DNA from: an uncultured Ruminiclostridium sp.
GTDB lineage: Bacteria; Bacillota; Clostridia; Oscillospirales; Ruminococcaceae
Reading direction: 5' to 3'
Assembly (NCBI GenBank): GCA_910585505.1
Contig: CAJUFF010000081.1
Location: 1-12,240, forward strand
DNA: 12,240 nucleotides
Of the stretch, positions 1-6,727 are shown one piece after another. The notes beneath the pieces were generated by a model. The model made no database searches. It saw only the letters and a program-made list of their open reading frames with translations, and had not been told where the DNA came from. How positions within the stretch are numbered: the first letter of the stretch is position 1; every line of letters starts with the position of its first letter. A program made the translations under genes and the position numbers.

Positions 1-47
1 TTAGTCGCTTCGCTCCTATTTGTTTATCTTTTTGTTGGATTGCTATA
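1..47 (+). repeat. Right end of MITE-like repeat, copy 1 (cut by window edge)
   Basis: This stretch matches 6655-6701 at all but two of 47 positions (T/C at 23 and G/A at 34 versus copy 2). It ends in TGGATTGCTATA (36-47), the right terminal inverted repeat of the family. The left part lies outside the window. The boundary is set by where similarity to copy 2 stops, apart from a shared following AT. The TA after GGATTGCTA could be a target duplication, but only one side is visible here. Confidence 0.85.
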
Positions 48-49
48 AT
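20..49 (+). promoter_or_regulatory. Outward promoter-like sequence at end of repeat copy 1
   Basis: TTGTTT (20-25), an 18-nt spacer and TATAAT (44-49) preceded by TGC form an extended -10 promoter pointing out of the repeat. It would transcribe rightward, antisense to the 3' end of the GH5 gene. The same arrangement exists at copy 2 (6674-6703). Activity is inferred from sequence only. Confidence 0.4.
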
Positions 50-92
50 TCCCGACCGACAACAAAATTTGGCTATATTTTGATCGGGAATT
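47..92 (-). other. Hairpin downstream of the GH2-GH5 operon
   Basis: AATTCCCGACC (47-57) pairs with GATCGGGAATT (82-92) with one mismatch or wobble, and AAAAT/ATTTT can pair inside the loop. It lies about 30 bp past the GH5 stop codon, so it may end or protect the 3' end of the operon transcript. There is no U-run after it on the minus strand, so it is not a standard intrinsic terminator. Its first bases overlap the promoter-like end of repeat copy 1. Confidence 0.4.
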
Positions 93-123
93 AGTATAAG
101 CAGCATTTTAATTTGGTACAATC

Positions 124-1272
124 TCACGAATTTCGCTCATGAATCTTTTCGGTTATGTCGGCGATCATCTGTCGTTCGTCATCCGCTTTTATTCTGTACT
201 CCGTACGTGAATAGAAATTATCGTTTACGTCCCAAAGCACAGGAACGATATCGTTTTCCAGCAGTTTTTCAAGCACTGTCTTTACATATTTTGAGGAGGT
301 TTTGTCGGAAACGCTGCCGTCAATGTTTTCTTCGGGATATCTTGAAGAGGTCTCTCCCATAAATACGGGTATATTTTCATCGAGGAACGCGTTTTTAAGC
401 AGTGCAATCTGGTCGTCGATATATTGCAGCCATTCGTCGCTGCCTATTCTTTTTGCCCAGTAAAAAGCGTTGTCAACATAGTGTACCGAAACCATCAGTC
501 TGTCCTCGGCGGAATCTGTTGGAACAATATATTCGGGCGCGGTGGTAAGGTCTATATTTGTCCAGTAGCCGGAAATTATCAGAACTCTCTCGGCGTTTTT
601 TCCGCCGGTGGATCTTACCGCGTCCACAAACGCTTGGTTAAGAACGTTCGTCAGCTCGTATGCTTCCTCCTTGGGACGATCCTCTACCTTGCGCTTGGAA
701 TTCAGCTTTCCGCCGCCCAGATATTCGTTATATCCTTCAAAGATCAGCTTATAGGAATAATCCTTGAAGTACTCCGCGATCTGTTTCCAGATTATGGTGA
801 AAATTTCTTTGCATTCCTCGGTATCGTGACGGCGGATAATGAACTCGTCGAAGTGGTGAATGTTTATTACGGTATACAGTCCCGCCTTCTGGCAGTAATC
901 CACTACTTCCTTTACTCTGGCGGCATATTCGGGGTTTAACGTATAGGTGCCGTCGTCCTCCATCATATTGCCCCAGTAAACGGGCACCCGCACGGTGTCA
1001 AAGCCTTCGGCCTTCATGCCGTCTATTACTTCCTGAGTTGTTTCTACCGCGCCCCAGAAAGTTTCGTAATCCAGAGGAGTGTTGTTCCCCACAACCGAAA
1101 TCCAGTCCTTGTAGTTTGAGGTGAAGCAGCTCTCCAGCGTGTTGCCTAAGTTGATTCCCACACCCATTTTTTCGGCGACTTCCTGCGCCGTCATGCTCAC
1201 TTCGGTGTCGCAGGCTGACATGGTCAGCACAATTGCTGCCAAAGTAATACCGGAAATTATTTTTTTAAACAT
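124..1272 (-). CDS. Glycoside hydrolase family 5 endoglucanase-type lipoprotein
   Basis: Predicted surface-anchored endo-beta-glucanase (GH5 TIM barrel, most like the GH5_4 cellulase/xyloglucanase group) of 382 aa. The N-terminus is a lipoprotein signal: MFKKIIS, a hydrophobic stretch, then a lipobox ending SAC with the lipidated Cys at 21. Family landmarks are GVGINLGNTLE (about 37-47), VRVPVYWGN (95-102), NIHH (137-140), the acid/base Glu183 in FEGYNEY, VSVHY (about 261-265) and the likely nucleophile Glu307 in FMGET. The usual NEP after the acid/base is NEY here, and the usual GEFG is GETS, so specificity may differ from classic cellulases. Only 4 bp separate it from the beta-galactosidase stop codon, and its Shine-Dalgarno (GGAAAGGA) lies in the end of that gene, so the two are co-transcribed. 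Family assignment is firm; the substrate (beta-glucan, xyloglucan or other) is not. Confidence 0.9.
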   Translation of the reverse strand: MFKKIISGITLAAIVLTMSACDTEVSMTAQEVAEKMGVGINLGNTLESCFTSNYKDWISVVGNNTPLDYETFWGAVETTQEVIDGMKAEGFDTVRVPVYWGNMMEDDGTYTLNPEYAARVKEVVDYCQKAGLYTVINIHHFDEFIIRRHDTEECKEIFTIIWKQIAEYFKDYSYKLIFEGYNEYLGGGKLNSKRKVEDRPKEEAYELTNVLNQAFVDAVRSTGGKNAERVLIISGYWTNIDLTTAPEYIVPTDSAEDRLMVSVHYVDNAFYWAKRIGSDEWLQYIDDQIALLKNAFLDENIPVFMGETSSRYPEENIDGSVSDKTSSKYVKTVLEKLLENDIVPVLWDVNDNFYSRTEYRIKADDERQMIADITEKIHERNS

Positions 1273-1276
1273 TTTT

Positions 1277-4200
1277 TTACTTCATCCTTTCCGCCTTTGA
1301 AATTTTAATATTGAACCGAGCCGAAATCACGGGCAGCGGCAAGCGGTATTTTTCCGCCAGAGCGGGGCCGCATATGGCAGAACCAATTCCCGCCATCATA
1401 CTGTCGACGCAGATAACGCTGCTTCCGCATTTTTCAAGCTCAAAATTATGACCTTTTTCCGCCAGTTCTTCCTGAGTATATTCCGAAGCGTTAAAGGAGA
1501 AATCCTGAGAGGAGGTAAAAGTAACTTCTGTTTCTCCGTCGCTTACCGTCATATGCTTACAGCCGTAATGTGAGGAATTTTCCTGCGGACGCACATAATC
1601 CTCGTACATCTCCCCTATATGCGCCGAGAAATTTCCGATATAATCCGCCTGGTGCTTATCGATATAGCTTTCGTACGGACCGTAGCCGAAATACTCCACC
1701 CTGTCAAAGGCTTTCGGCATAAACAGCCTTATGCCGAAGCGGGGAAGGAAGGTAACCTTATTGGAAAACTCCGCTTTGCAGTCTGTTTTTATTCCGTCCT
1801 GGGAAATAACATACCTTACGTTCATATAAGCTATCGGCTGATAAATATTCCACACAAATGCCTGACGTAAGCTTATTACCGCGCCTTCGGAGGTAATCTC
1901 GGATAAAACGCCGTAATTTTTAACATTAAAGTCGTTAAGGTGTGCGCTGTACCAGTCGTTTTTCATTACGTCGTTGTCAATGGGAGCGCGGAAGAGGTTG
2001 TATTCCATCGGCCTGTCAAGAAGCTCCCTGCCGTTTACTTTAATCGAATCGAAAGCCGATATCCTTTTGTTGAAACGGTACTCGGTATCTCCCGCCGCCA
2101 CATTGACGTAAAAAACGGTATCCTCAAGTGTAACTCCCTTTACTTCGGATACGTACTCCGTAAGTGGTTCCCAAGAAAAAAGCTTAAGCTGATCGAAACA
2201 AACTTCATAGCCCTTTTCGCAATAGGGGGTATCGTTTTTAGCCGTAAATATAAAGCGGATATAAGTATCGTTTTCAAAGCACTTTGCCGCTTCGGGCACG
2301 TAAATCTCGACATTTCCGCGCGGCAAAACGGAAAAATCAACTTTTCCCTCGGCATGTATTCCTCCGTCAAAGGTGATTTCATAGCGGCAGTTCAATATAT
2401 CACCCGCGTTTTCAAATTCCAGCATACTTTCAAAAACGAAAAGACTTGGTGTACATCCCTTTTTTACTCTTACCGGACGGTAAACCTGCTTCAGCTCCAG
2501 AAGACCGGTGTGGGGTCTTCTGTCCGGATAGGTGACAGCGTCCATACAGAAATTTCCGTCATGATGCGCCTCGCCGAAATCGCCGCCGTAGCCGTATTTG
2601 GGCTTTCCGTCCTCGGTGTAGCCCAAAATTCCAACATGATCGCTCCATTCCCAAACAAAGCCGCCGCAGAAGCGCTCGTCTGAATAAAAGGCGTTGTGGT
2701 AGTCCTCCAGGTCGCCGGGGGCGTTGCCCATGGAAAGACAGTATTCGCAAAGAAGGAACGGGCGATTTTCCTTATCCCCGTAGGCAACCTGTTTCATTTC
2801 CTCCGGAGGTGTATACATTCTCGAAAGTACGTCCAAAACCTTTTCGGAGGTATTGTCCAGCTTGTGCGTGCTTTCATAATGGAGAAGCCTTGTGTCGTCC
2901 AAGGATTTTACCAGCTCGCCCGCCGCTAACATATTGGTGCCGTAGCCGCTTTCATTTCCCAAGGACCAGAAAACCACGCAGGGACGGTTAATATCCCTTT
3001 TTACCAACGCCTCGGAGCGGTCGGTAATCGCTTTTTTATAACGAGGATCGGAAGCGAACAGCGCTATGCCGTTATAAGGCATTGCGGCAGTCCAATGCAA
3101 ATTATTGTATACGTCGACGCAGCCATGGGATTCCATATCCCCCTCGTCGATAACGTAAAGGCCATATTTATCGCATAACTGGTAAAACAGGGGGGAGTTG
3201 GGATAGTGGGAAGTGCGCACTCCGTTTATATTGTGCTTTTTCATCAGGACAATATCCTCGGTCATCTGCTTTAATGAAGCGTAAGAACCCGTGTCGGGAT
3301 AGCTGTCGTGCCTGTTTACTCCCTTGAATTTTATGGGTACGCCGTTGATTTTTAAAACGCCGTTTTCCGCCGAAATATTGCGGAAGCCCACCTTTTCCCC
3401 TATTTTTTCTTCTCCCGCGACAATTTCGAGATCATAAAGACAGGGATTTTCCGCCGACCATAAAGAGGGCGAATCTATATGTACGGATACCGTTTTTCCG
3501 TCCTCTGCGGAAAATTTCGCGATCGTGTCTCCGTTTTTATTTTTGAGCACACAGTCCGTACCGATGCCGAAGGGTGTAAAAACTAACTCGGCGCTTTTAA
3601 AGTCCTTGGAAAGAAGGGTCTTTATAACATAATTAAAAAGCCTTCTGCGGGGACGGGACAAAACGTAAACGTCCCGGAATATTCCGGACATTCTGAATTT
3701 ATCCTGATCCTCGAAGTAGGTTCCGTCGCACCATTTTAATACTGCGGCGGTAATGGTATTATTACCTTCATTCAGAAAAGGAGTGATATCAAATTCGGAG
3801 ATACAGTGAGATATCTGGGAGTAGCCGACAAAAACTCCGTTTATATAAAGATAAATGCAGCTGTCCACACCTTCAAAAACCAGTATTTTGTCCGTTCCGT
3901 CCGCCTTGTACTCATAATTTCGGCCGTATACTCCCACGGGAATATCATCGGGCACATAAGGGGGATCATAGGGAATGGGGTAGCGTGAGTTGGTGTATTG
4001 GAGCTTGTCATAACCGTGAAGCTGCCAGTTTGAGGGTACAGGGATTTTGGCTTCAAAGGGGACGGAAATAAAATCGTCCTCCATATCCACTATACTTTCG
4101 TAATAGCGGAAATCCCACTCGCCGTTAAGAAGCTCGAATCGCTCCGAATGCTCCCGTTCTTTGAAGGGATCCTCGTTTTTTCCGAAGGGGATAAAATAAC

Positions 4201-4300
4201 AGTGTCGCTCAAGGGTATTGATATGAAGATTATCGGGATCCTCGTGATATATCATTTTGCTCTTCGGAGTACCGGGAGCCGCAATTTTTAAAATATCCAT
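1277..4300 (-). CDS. lacZ: Beta-galactosidase, glycoside hydrolase family 2
   Basis: Hydrolyses terminal beta-galactosides. It has no signal peptide and is probably cytoplasmic. It is about 1007 aa, near the usual LacZ size. Order of domains: sugar-binding jelly roll (about 30-217), Ig-like sandwich, TIM barrel (about 318-600), linker sandwich, and a C-terminal beta-gal small-chain domain beginning near the LFRAPIDND motif (769-777). Catalytic residues are acid/base Glu450 (SLGNESG) and nucleophile Glu519 (LLCEY...MGNAPG). GVNRHD and RTSHYP are also present. The frame is open upstream to a GTG at 4339, but the ATG at 4300 is chosen because GGAAAGGCGGA sits 7 nt before it and the protein then starts MDILKIA. 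First gene of a two-gene operon with the GH5 lipoprotein, divergent from the AraC gene. The true substrate may be a galactosylated plant oligosaccharide rather than lactose. Confidence 0.93.
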   Translation of the reverse strand: MDILKIAAPGTPKSKMIYHEDPDNLHINTLERHCYFIPFGKNEDPFKEREHSERFELLNGEWDFRYYESIVDMEDDFISVPFEAKIPVPSNWQLHGYDKLQYTNSRYPIPYDPPYVPDDIPVGVYGRNYEYKADGTDKILVFEGVDSCIYLYINGVFVGYSQISHCISEFDITPFLNEGNNTITAAVLKWCDGTYFEDQDKFRMSGIFRDVYVLSRPRRRLFNYVIKTLLSKDFKSAELVFTPFGIGTDCVLKNKNGDTIAKFSAEDGKTVSVHIDSPSLWSAENPCLYDLEIVAGEEKIGEKVGFRNISAENGVLKINGVPIKFKGVNRHDSYPDTGSYASLKQMTEDIVLMKKHNINGVRTSHYPNSPLFYQLCDKYGLYVIDEGDMESHGCVDVYNNLHWTAAMPYNGIALFASDPRYKKAITDRSEALVKRDINRPCVVFWSLGNESGYGTNMLAAGELVKSLDDTRLLHYESTHKLDNTSEKVLDVLSRMYTPPEEMKQVAYGDKENRPFLLCEYCLSMGNAPGDLEDYHNAFYSDERFCGGFVWEWSDHVGILGYTEDGKPKYGYGGDFGEAHHDGNFCMDAVTYPDRRPHTGLLELKQVYRPVRVKKGCTPSLFVFESMLEFENAGDILNCRYEITFDGGIHAEGKVDFSVLPRGNVEIYVPEAAKCFENDTYIRFIFTAKNDTPYCEKGYEVCFDQLKLFSWEPLTEYVSEVKGVTLEDTVFYVNVAAGDTEYRFNKRISAFDSIKVNGRELLDRPMEYNLFRAPIDNDVMKNDWYSAHLNDFNVKNYGVLSEITSEGAVISLRQAFVWNIYQPIAYMNVRYVISQDGIKTDCKAEFSNKVTFLPRFGIRLFMPKAFDRVEYFGYGPYESYIDKHQADYIGNFSAHIGEMYEDYVRPQENSSHYGCKHMTVSDGETEVTFTSSQDFSFNASEYTQEELAEKGHNFELEKCGSSVICVDSMMAGIGSAICGPALAEKYRLPLPVISARFNIKISKAERMK

Positions 4301-4425
4301 ATATGATCCGCCTTTCCGAATATTGTTATAAGGCAGCACCGCACAATTATTGTCATCCGATTGCGAATCAACAATTTCGTCGGATTGTATACATTTGACA
4401 TAGAAAGACGGCCGCCTTATTTTTT

Positions 4426-4454
4426 ATTATAATATTACTTGACATTCGAGTCAA
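4426..4454 (-). promoter_or_regulatory. Promoter of the GH2-GH5 operon
   Basis: On the minus strand TTGACT (4449-4454), a 17-nt spacer and a perfect TATAAT (4426-4431) form a near-consensus sigma-A promoter. The predicted leader to the ATG at 4300 is about 120 nt. The -35 box lies in the right arm of the palindrome 4437-4456. The opposing araC promoter uses the left arm. Confidence 0.8.
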
Positions 4455-4456
4455 GT
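4437..4456. promoter_or_regulatory. Palindromic operator shared by both divergent promoters
   Basis: ACTTGAC (4437-4443) and GTCAAGT (4450-4456) are perfect 7-bp inverted arms around ATTCGA. Each arm contains the TTGAC core of one of the two divergent -35 boxes. A protein bound here would occlude both promoters at once. The adjacent AraC-family regulator is the obvious candidate, but AraC proteins usually bind direct repeats, so another dimeric repressor is possible. The palindrome may also simply reflect two back-to-back -35 boxes. Confidence 0.55.
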
Positions 4457-4467
4457 AATGATATTAT
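4439..4467 (+). promoter_or_regulatory. Promoter of the AraC-family gene
   Basis: TTGACA (4439-4444), a 17-nt spacer and TATTAT (4462-4467) give a consensus -35 and a good -10. The expected transcript start is near 4474, about 8 nt before the annotated ATG at 4482, so the leader would be very short and no clear Shine-Dalgarno is seen. An upstream alternative, TTGACA (4395-4400), 17 nt, TATTTT (4418-4423), also exists. Confidence 0.7.
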
Positions 4468-4481
4468 GATTATGTAACAAT

Positions 4482-5309
4482 ATGAAGATGGGAAGTGTTT
4501 TTTTGTTCTTCTGTGATTTCCCGATAATACGCGGTGAAAAAGAACTGCCGCTGTATCTTCTGCATATGGGACAGCATTACTGTCAAAATCATATAATAAG
4601 GAACGGCGGTTATCCTTGTCATCAGATATTATACTGTACAAAAGGCAGCGGCACCCTTATAACCGACGGGGAAAAAATACCGATACCGGCGTGCACCGCA
4701 ATATTTATGCCCGCCGACTGTCCTCACGAGTACTATCCCAACGAGGACATATGGGACGTTCATTGGGTAGTGCCTGCGGGATTCGCTCATGAGGATATTT
4801 TAAGGCACTTCGGACTTACCGAAGCCAAGGCTTTTGCTCTGAAAGAAATGAATGCGCTTGAGCATATTTTCAGAAAAATGCACGCAGCTTTAAGGGCGGA
4901 CAGCGTTTACGGAAATTACAGAGCGTCGGGATATCTCTACGATTTTTTAATGGAATTATACAGGCTGATTTCCGTCAAAGGCACCTCTGCCTCGCCTAAT
5001 CCCGCTTTAATCAGGGCGGTGGATTATATAGACTTCAATTACGCCCGCAATATTTCCATGGATCAGCTCTGCGCTGCGTCGGGTGTGACCAAGCAGCACC
5101 TTTGTATGCTCTTCAGAACAACTTTCGGTCTGCGTCCCACCGAGCATATAACAAAGCGCAGAATACAGGCGGCAAAGGAGCTGTTGGCTGGAACCGGAAA
5201 AAGCACCGATGAGATAGCGCTTGAAACGGGCTTCTGCACCTCAAGTTATTTCTGTAAAATGTTCAGAAGGTACGAGGGTATTACGCCGTCGGAATTCAGA
5301 AAAAATTGA
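4482..5309 (+). CDS. AraC-family transcriptional regulator with cupin sensor
   Basis: Cytoplasmic DNA-binding regulator of 275 aa, the usual AraC/XylS length. The N-terminal half is a cupin-like sugar-sensing domain (about 45-100; CHQILYCTKGSGTL then FMPADCPHEY). The C-terminal 100 residues hold two helix-turn-helix units: MDQLCAASGVTKQHLCMLFR (about 193-212) and STDEIALETGFCTSSYFCKMFRR (about 241-263). It ends in the typical GITPSEFRKN. It is divergent from the GH2-GH5 operon with a shared operator region, which strongly suggests it controls those genes and itself in response to a sugar. The start is uncertain: ATG at 4482 and ATG at 4488 are in frame and neither has a clear ribosome binding site. 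Family-like sequence begins only near residue 13, so a later start is possible. Confidence 0.9.
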   Translation: MKMGSVFLFFCDFPIIRGEKELPLYLLHMGQHYCQNHIIRNGGYPCHQILYCTKGSGTLITDGEKIPIPACTAIFMPADCPHEYYPNEDIWDVHWVVPAGFAHEDILRHFGLTEAKAFALKEMNALEHIFRKMHAALRADSVYGNYRASGYLYDFLMELYRLISVKGTSASPNPALIRAVDYIDFNYARNISMDQLCAASGVTKQHLCMLFRTTFGLRPTEHITKRRIQAAKELLAGTGKSTDEIALETGFCTSSYFCKMFRRYEGITPSEFRKN

Positions 5310-5318
5310 GAAAAGCCC

Positions 5319-5568
5319 GCCGCTTTACGCGGCAGGCTCAGCTTGTCAAAAAATCTCCCTTGGGTCGGATTTTTGACAAGCTGACGCCGTTTTTTTGGGG
5401 CATTGCCCCAAAAAAACAAAAATCGGGCAGAGCCTTGCTCTACCGCGATTTTAAGGCTTGATCGCAATTTGGAGAAAAACCCTGATGGTTTTTCTCCAAA
5501 CCTCTTTTCCTTCCGAAATTTATATGTTTATATTTTTTCGACAGACTGAGCCTGCCGCTTTATGCGGC
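5319..5568. repeat. Palindrome-rich intergenic element with terminal inverted repeats
   Basis: The whole gap between the convergent araC and ligase-like genes is built of inverted repeats. The ends (5319-5354 and 5532-5568) are inverted copies of each other, sharing the core GCGGCAGGCTCAG and a following TGTC-A-rich tract. Inside are three long stems: 5340-5355 with 5368-5382 (AGCTTGTC...GACAAGCT), 5389-5401 with 5405-5417 (13 perfect bp, GTTTTTTTGGGGC), and 5468-5481 with 5487-5500 (14 perfect bp, TTTGGAGAAAAACC). Each outer end is also a small GCCGC/GCGGC hairpin. No reading frame is supported. It could be a non-autonomous mobile element, a REP-like palindrome cluster, or a two-way transcription end for the facing genes. 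Only one copy is in the window. Confidence 0.7.
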
Positions 5569-5606
5569 AAGCTTTAAATAAATTTTTTTGCTTTATTATA
5601 AAGGAA

Positions 5607-6395
5607 TTATTTGTCCGTTTGTTCGTTGTTCTCTTTCTCTTTGTCAAACCGAAGCTTTTCCAGCTCCGCCAGATCCTTGTCCTTGCCCTCCAGCCTTTCG
5701 ACCTTTCTGACTATGGCGAGGGGAGTCTGACAAAATCCCTGATCATGGGGATTGTCCCGATATAGCTGTTCGCAGAACTTGTCCGGAATGTCCCTGCTGC
5801 TTTTTCCGAGAACGTTGCAGCCCAAGTCGTTGGCATCCACTATGACTATCTCGACATTGGCGTGAGCCTTCATATCCGCTGCCGCGCCGTCCGGATTTTC
5901 GGGAGCCATTTTCGCGTATTCGTTGTAGGGAGGAACGTTGTACTCGCTGGGACCGTCGATGGCTCTGGCTTTCATACCCAAAATATTGTAAAATACGCCG
6001 CGCTTTCCGAACAGCTTACATACTCCCGCGACTACGGCCGCGAAAAGCACCTTTATTCTTCCGCACTCCCTGAGGCAAAGCTCCATTGTGGAGGGGGCGC
6101 CTATTCCTATTCCCGCGTCGGATTTATAGACGAATTTTACGAGGAATTTCGCGAGACGGCTTATCTTTATATCGCTGACCTTAAGGGCGCGTCCCTGGGT
6201 TATGGCGACGATCTTTTCGGAAATAAAGATCATATCGCCCTCTTCCAGATATTGCATAACATATTGATCAAGAAGATCGTTCATAACGTCTTCCTTCATA
6301 ACGACGTGGGTCTTGATGGGAAAACGAGCGTAGGCGCCCCAATCCGTTTCGATGGTAAGGTTTTTGCCCTCGTTGGGCTTAAAAGGCATTTCCAT
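5607..6395 (-). CDS. F420-0:gamma-glutamyl ligase family protein (CofE-like)
   Basis: 262-aa protein of the coenzyme F420-0:L-glutamate ligase (CofE) family, recognised from the pattern EEGDMIFISEKIVAITQGR (about 51-69), a Gly-rich GIGIGAPSTMELCL segment (about 96-107), the ARAIDGPSEYNVPPYNEYAK region and the VIVDANDLG strand. In F420-making organisms CofE adds glutamates to F420-0 using GTP. Firmicutes homologues are usually isolated genes with no other F420 genes, as here, so they may ligate glutamate to another acceptor. No signal peptide or membrane span is evident. The C-terminus is a charged Lys/Glu-rich tail after about residue 235. ATG at 6395 lies 13 nt after AAGGAG, a long spacing; the ATG two codons later is even farther. 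It has its own strong promoter and faces away from the decarboxylase gene. Confidence 0.8.
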   Translation of the reverse strand: MEMPFKPNEGKNLTIETDWGAYARFPIKTHVVMKEDVMNDLLDQYVMQYLEEGDMIFISEKIVAITQGRALKVSDIKISRLAKFLVKFVYKSDAGIGIGAPSTMELCLRECGRIKVLFAAVVAGVCKLFGKRGVFYNILGMKARAIDGPSEYNVPPYNEYAKMAPENPDGAAADMKAHANVEIVIVDANDLGCNVLGKSSRDIPDKFCEQLYRDNPHDQGFCQTPLAIVRKVERLEGKDKDLAELEKLRFDKEKENNEQTDK

Positions 6396-6469
6396 TGTTT
6401 TTCGGCTTCTCCTTATTTTTTGTTGTCCTTTTTGATTGCACTGATTACTTGGAGCTTTTTATTAACGTT

Positions 6470-6498
6470 ATTATACCACTTAAGAAAAATTTAGTCAA
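6470..6498 (-). promoter_or_regulatory. Promoter of the CofE-like gene
   Basis: On the minus strand TTGACT (6493-6498), a 17-nt spacer and TATAAT (6470-6475) preceded by TGG make an extended -10, near-consensus promoter. The transcript would start about 70 nt before the ATG at 6395. It lies entirely outside the neighbouring repeat, so this gene does not depend on it. Confidence 0.8.
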
Positions 6499-6521
6499 TA
6501 TTCTGAAAGCAAAAGTTTGAT

Positions 6522-6550
6522 ACTATAGCAATCCAAAAAAGTTTAAACAA
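6522..6550 (-). promoter_or_regulatory. Outward promoter-like sequence, left end of repeat copy 2
   Basis: On the minus strand TTGTTT (6545-6550), 17 nt and TATAGT (6522-6527) preceded by TGC. The -10 straddles the boundary between repeat and flank. It would give a second, longer transcript of the CofE-like gene. At copy 3 the equivalent hexamer is TACGGT, so it is not conserved there. Confidence 0.35.
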
Positions 6551-6701
6551 AATTACAACAGCGCAAAAAACACACAAGCATTGGGGGCGTTGCCCCCGTC
6601 CTTTGGACTCCCCTACTTCCCTTTCGGAGTCCGAAAGGGAAGCGGAAAGGACATTTAGTCGCTTCGCTCCTATTTGCTTATCTTTTTATTGGATTGCTAT
6701 A
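6524..6701. repeat. Complete MITE-like repeat, copy 2 (178 bp)
   Basis: The ends are perfect inverted repeats: TATAGCAATCCA (6524-6535) and TGGATTGCTATA (6690-6701). Similarity to the partial copies at both window edges stops at these ends. The inside has no coding frame but is strongly structured: GGGGGC/GCCCCC (about 6583-6597), a perfect 13-bp-arm palindrome at 6616-6642 (CTTCCCTTTCGGA), and outer arms GTCCTTT (6599-6605) with AAAGGAC (6646-6652). Counting TA as a target duplication, the repeat proper would run TAGCAATCC...GGATTGCTA, as expected for a Tc1/mariner or IS630-mobilised element. Copy 3 has CG instead of TA at that place, so this is tentative. No transposase is in the window. 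Confidence 0.85.
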
Positions 6702-6703
6702 AT
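6674..6703 (+). promoter_or_regulatory. Repeat-borne promoter of the decarboxylase gene
   Basis: TTGCTT (6674-6679), an 18-nt spacer and TATAAT (6698-6703) preceded by TGC form an extended -10 promoter. All but the last two bases lie within the right end of the repeat. Its -10 ends 24 nt before the ATG at 6728. No other promoter is seen between the repeat and the gene, and the repeat's other side belongs to the divergent CofE-like gene. Confidence 0.6.
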
Positions 6704-6727
6704 CTTTTATCAAGGTATAGATAAATA

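Noticed and set aside
90..101. 12-mer ATTAGTATAAGC also at 8206-8217
   Set aside because: The match does not extend beyond 12 AT-rich bases on either side and is explained by chance.
424..939. Plus-strand open frame of 171 codons
   Set aside because: It lies antisense within the GH5 gene, has no ribosome binding site and shows no recognisable protein pattern.
1940..2683. Plus-strand open frame of 247 codons
   Set aside because: Antisense shadow of the beta-galactosidase gene, whose frame carries clear catalytic motifs.
4301..4339. Thirteen-codon upstream extension of the beta-galactosidase from a GTG
   Set aside because: The extension encodes the ribosome binding site region; the ATG at 4300 has ideal spacing and gives a family-like N-terminus.
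4395..4423. Second plus-strand promoter TTGACA-17-TATTTT upstream of araC
   Set aside because: Plausible by sequence but weaker at the -10 than the 4439-4467 promoter; kept only as an alternative in that entry.
5862..6494. Plus-strand open frame of 210 codons
   Set aside because: Antisense to the CofE-like gene and running through its promoter; the minus frame has clear family motifs.
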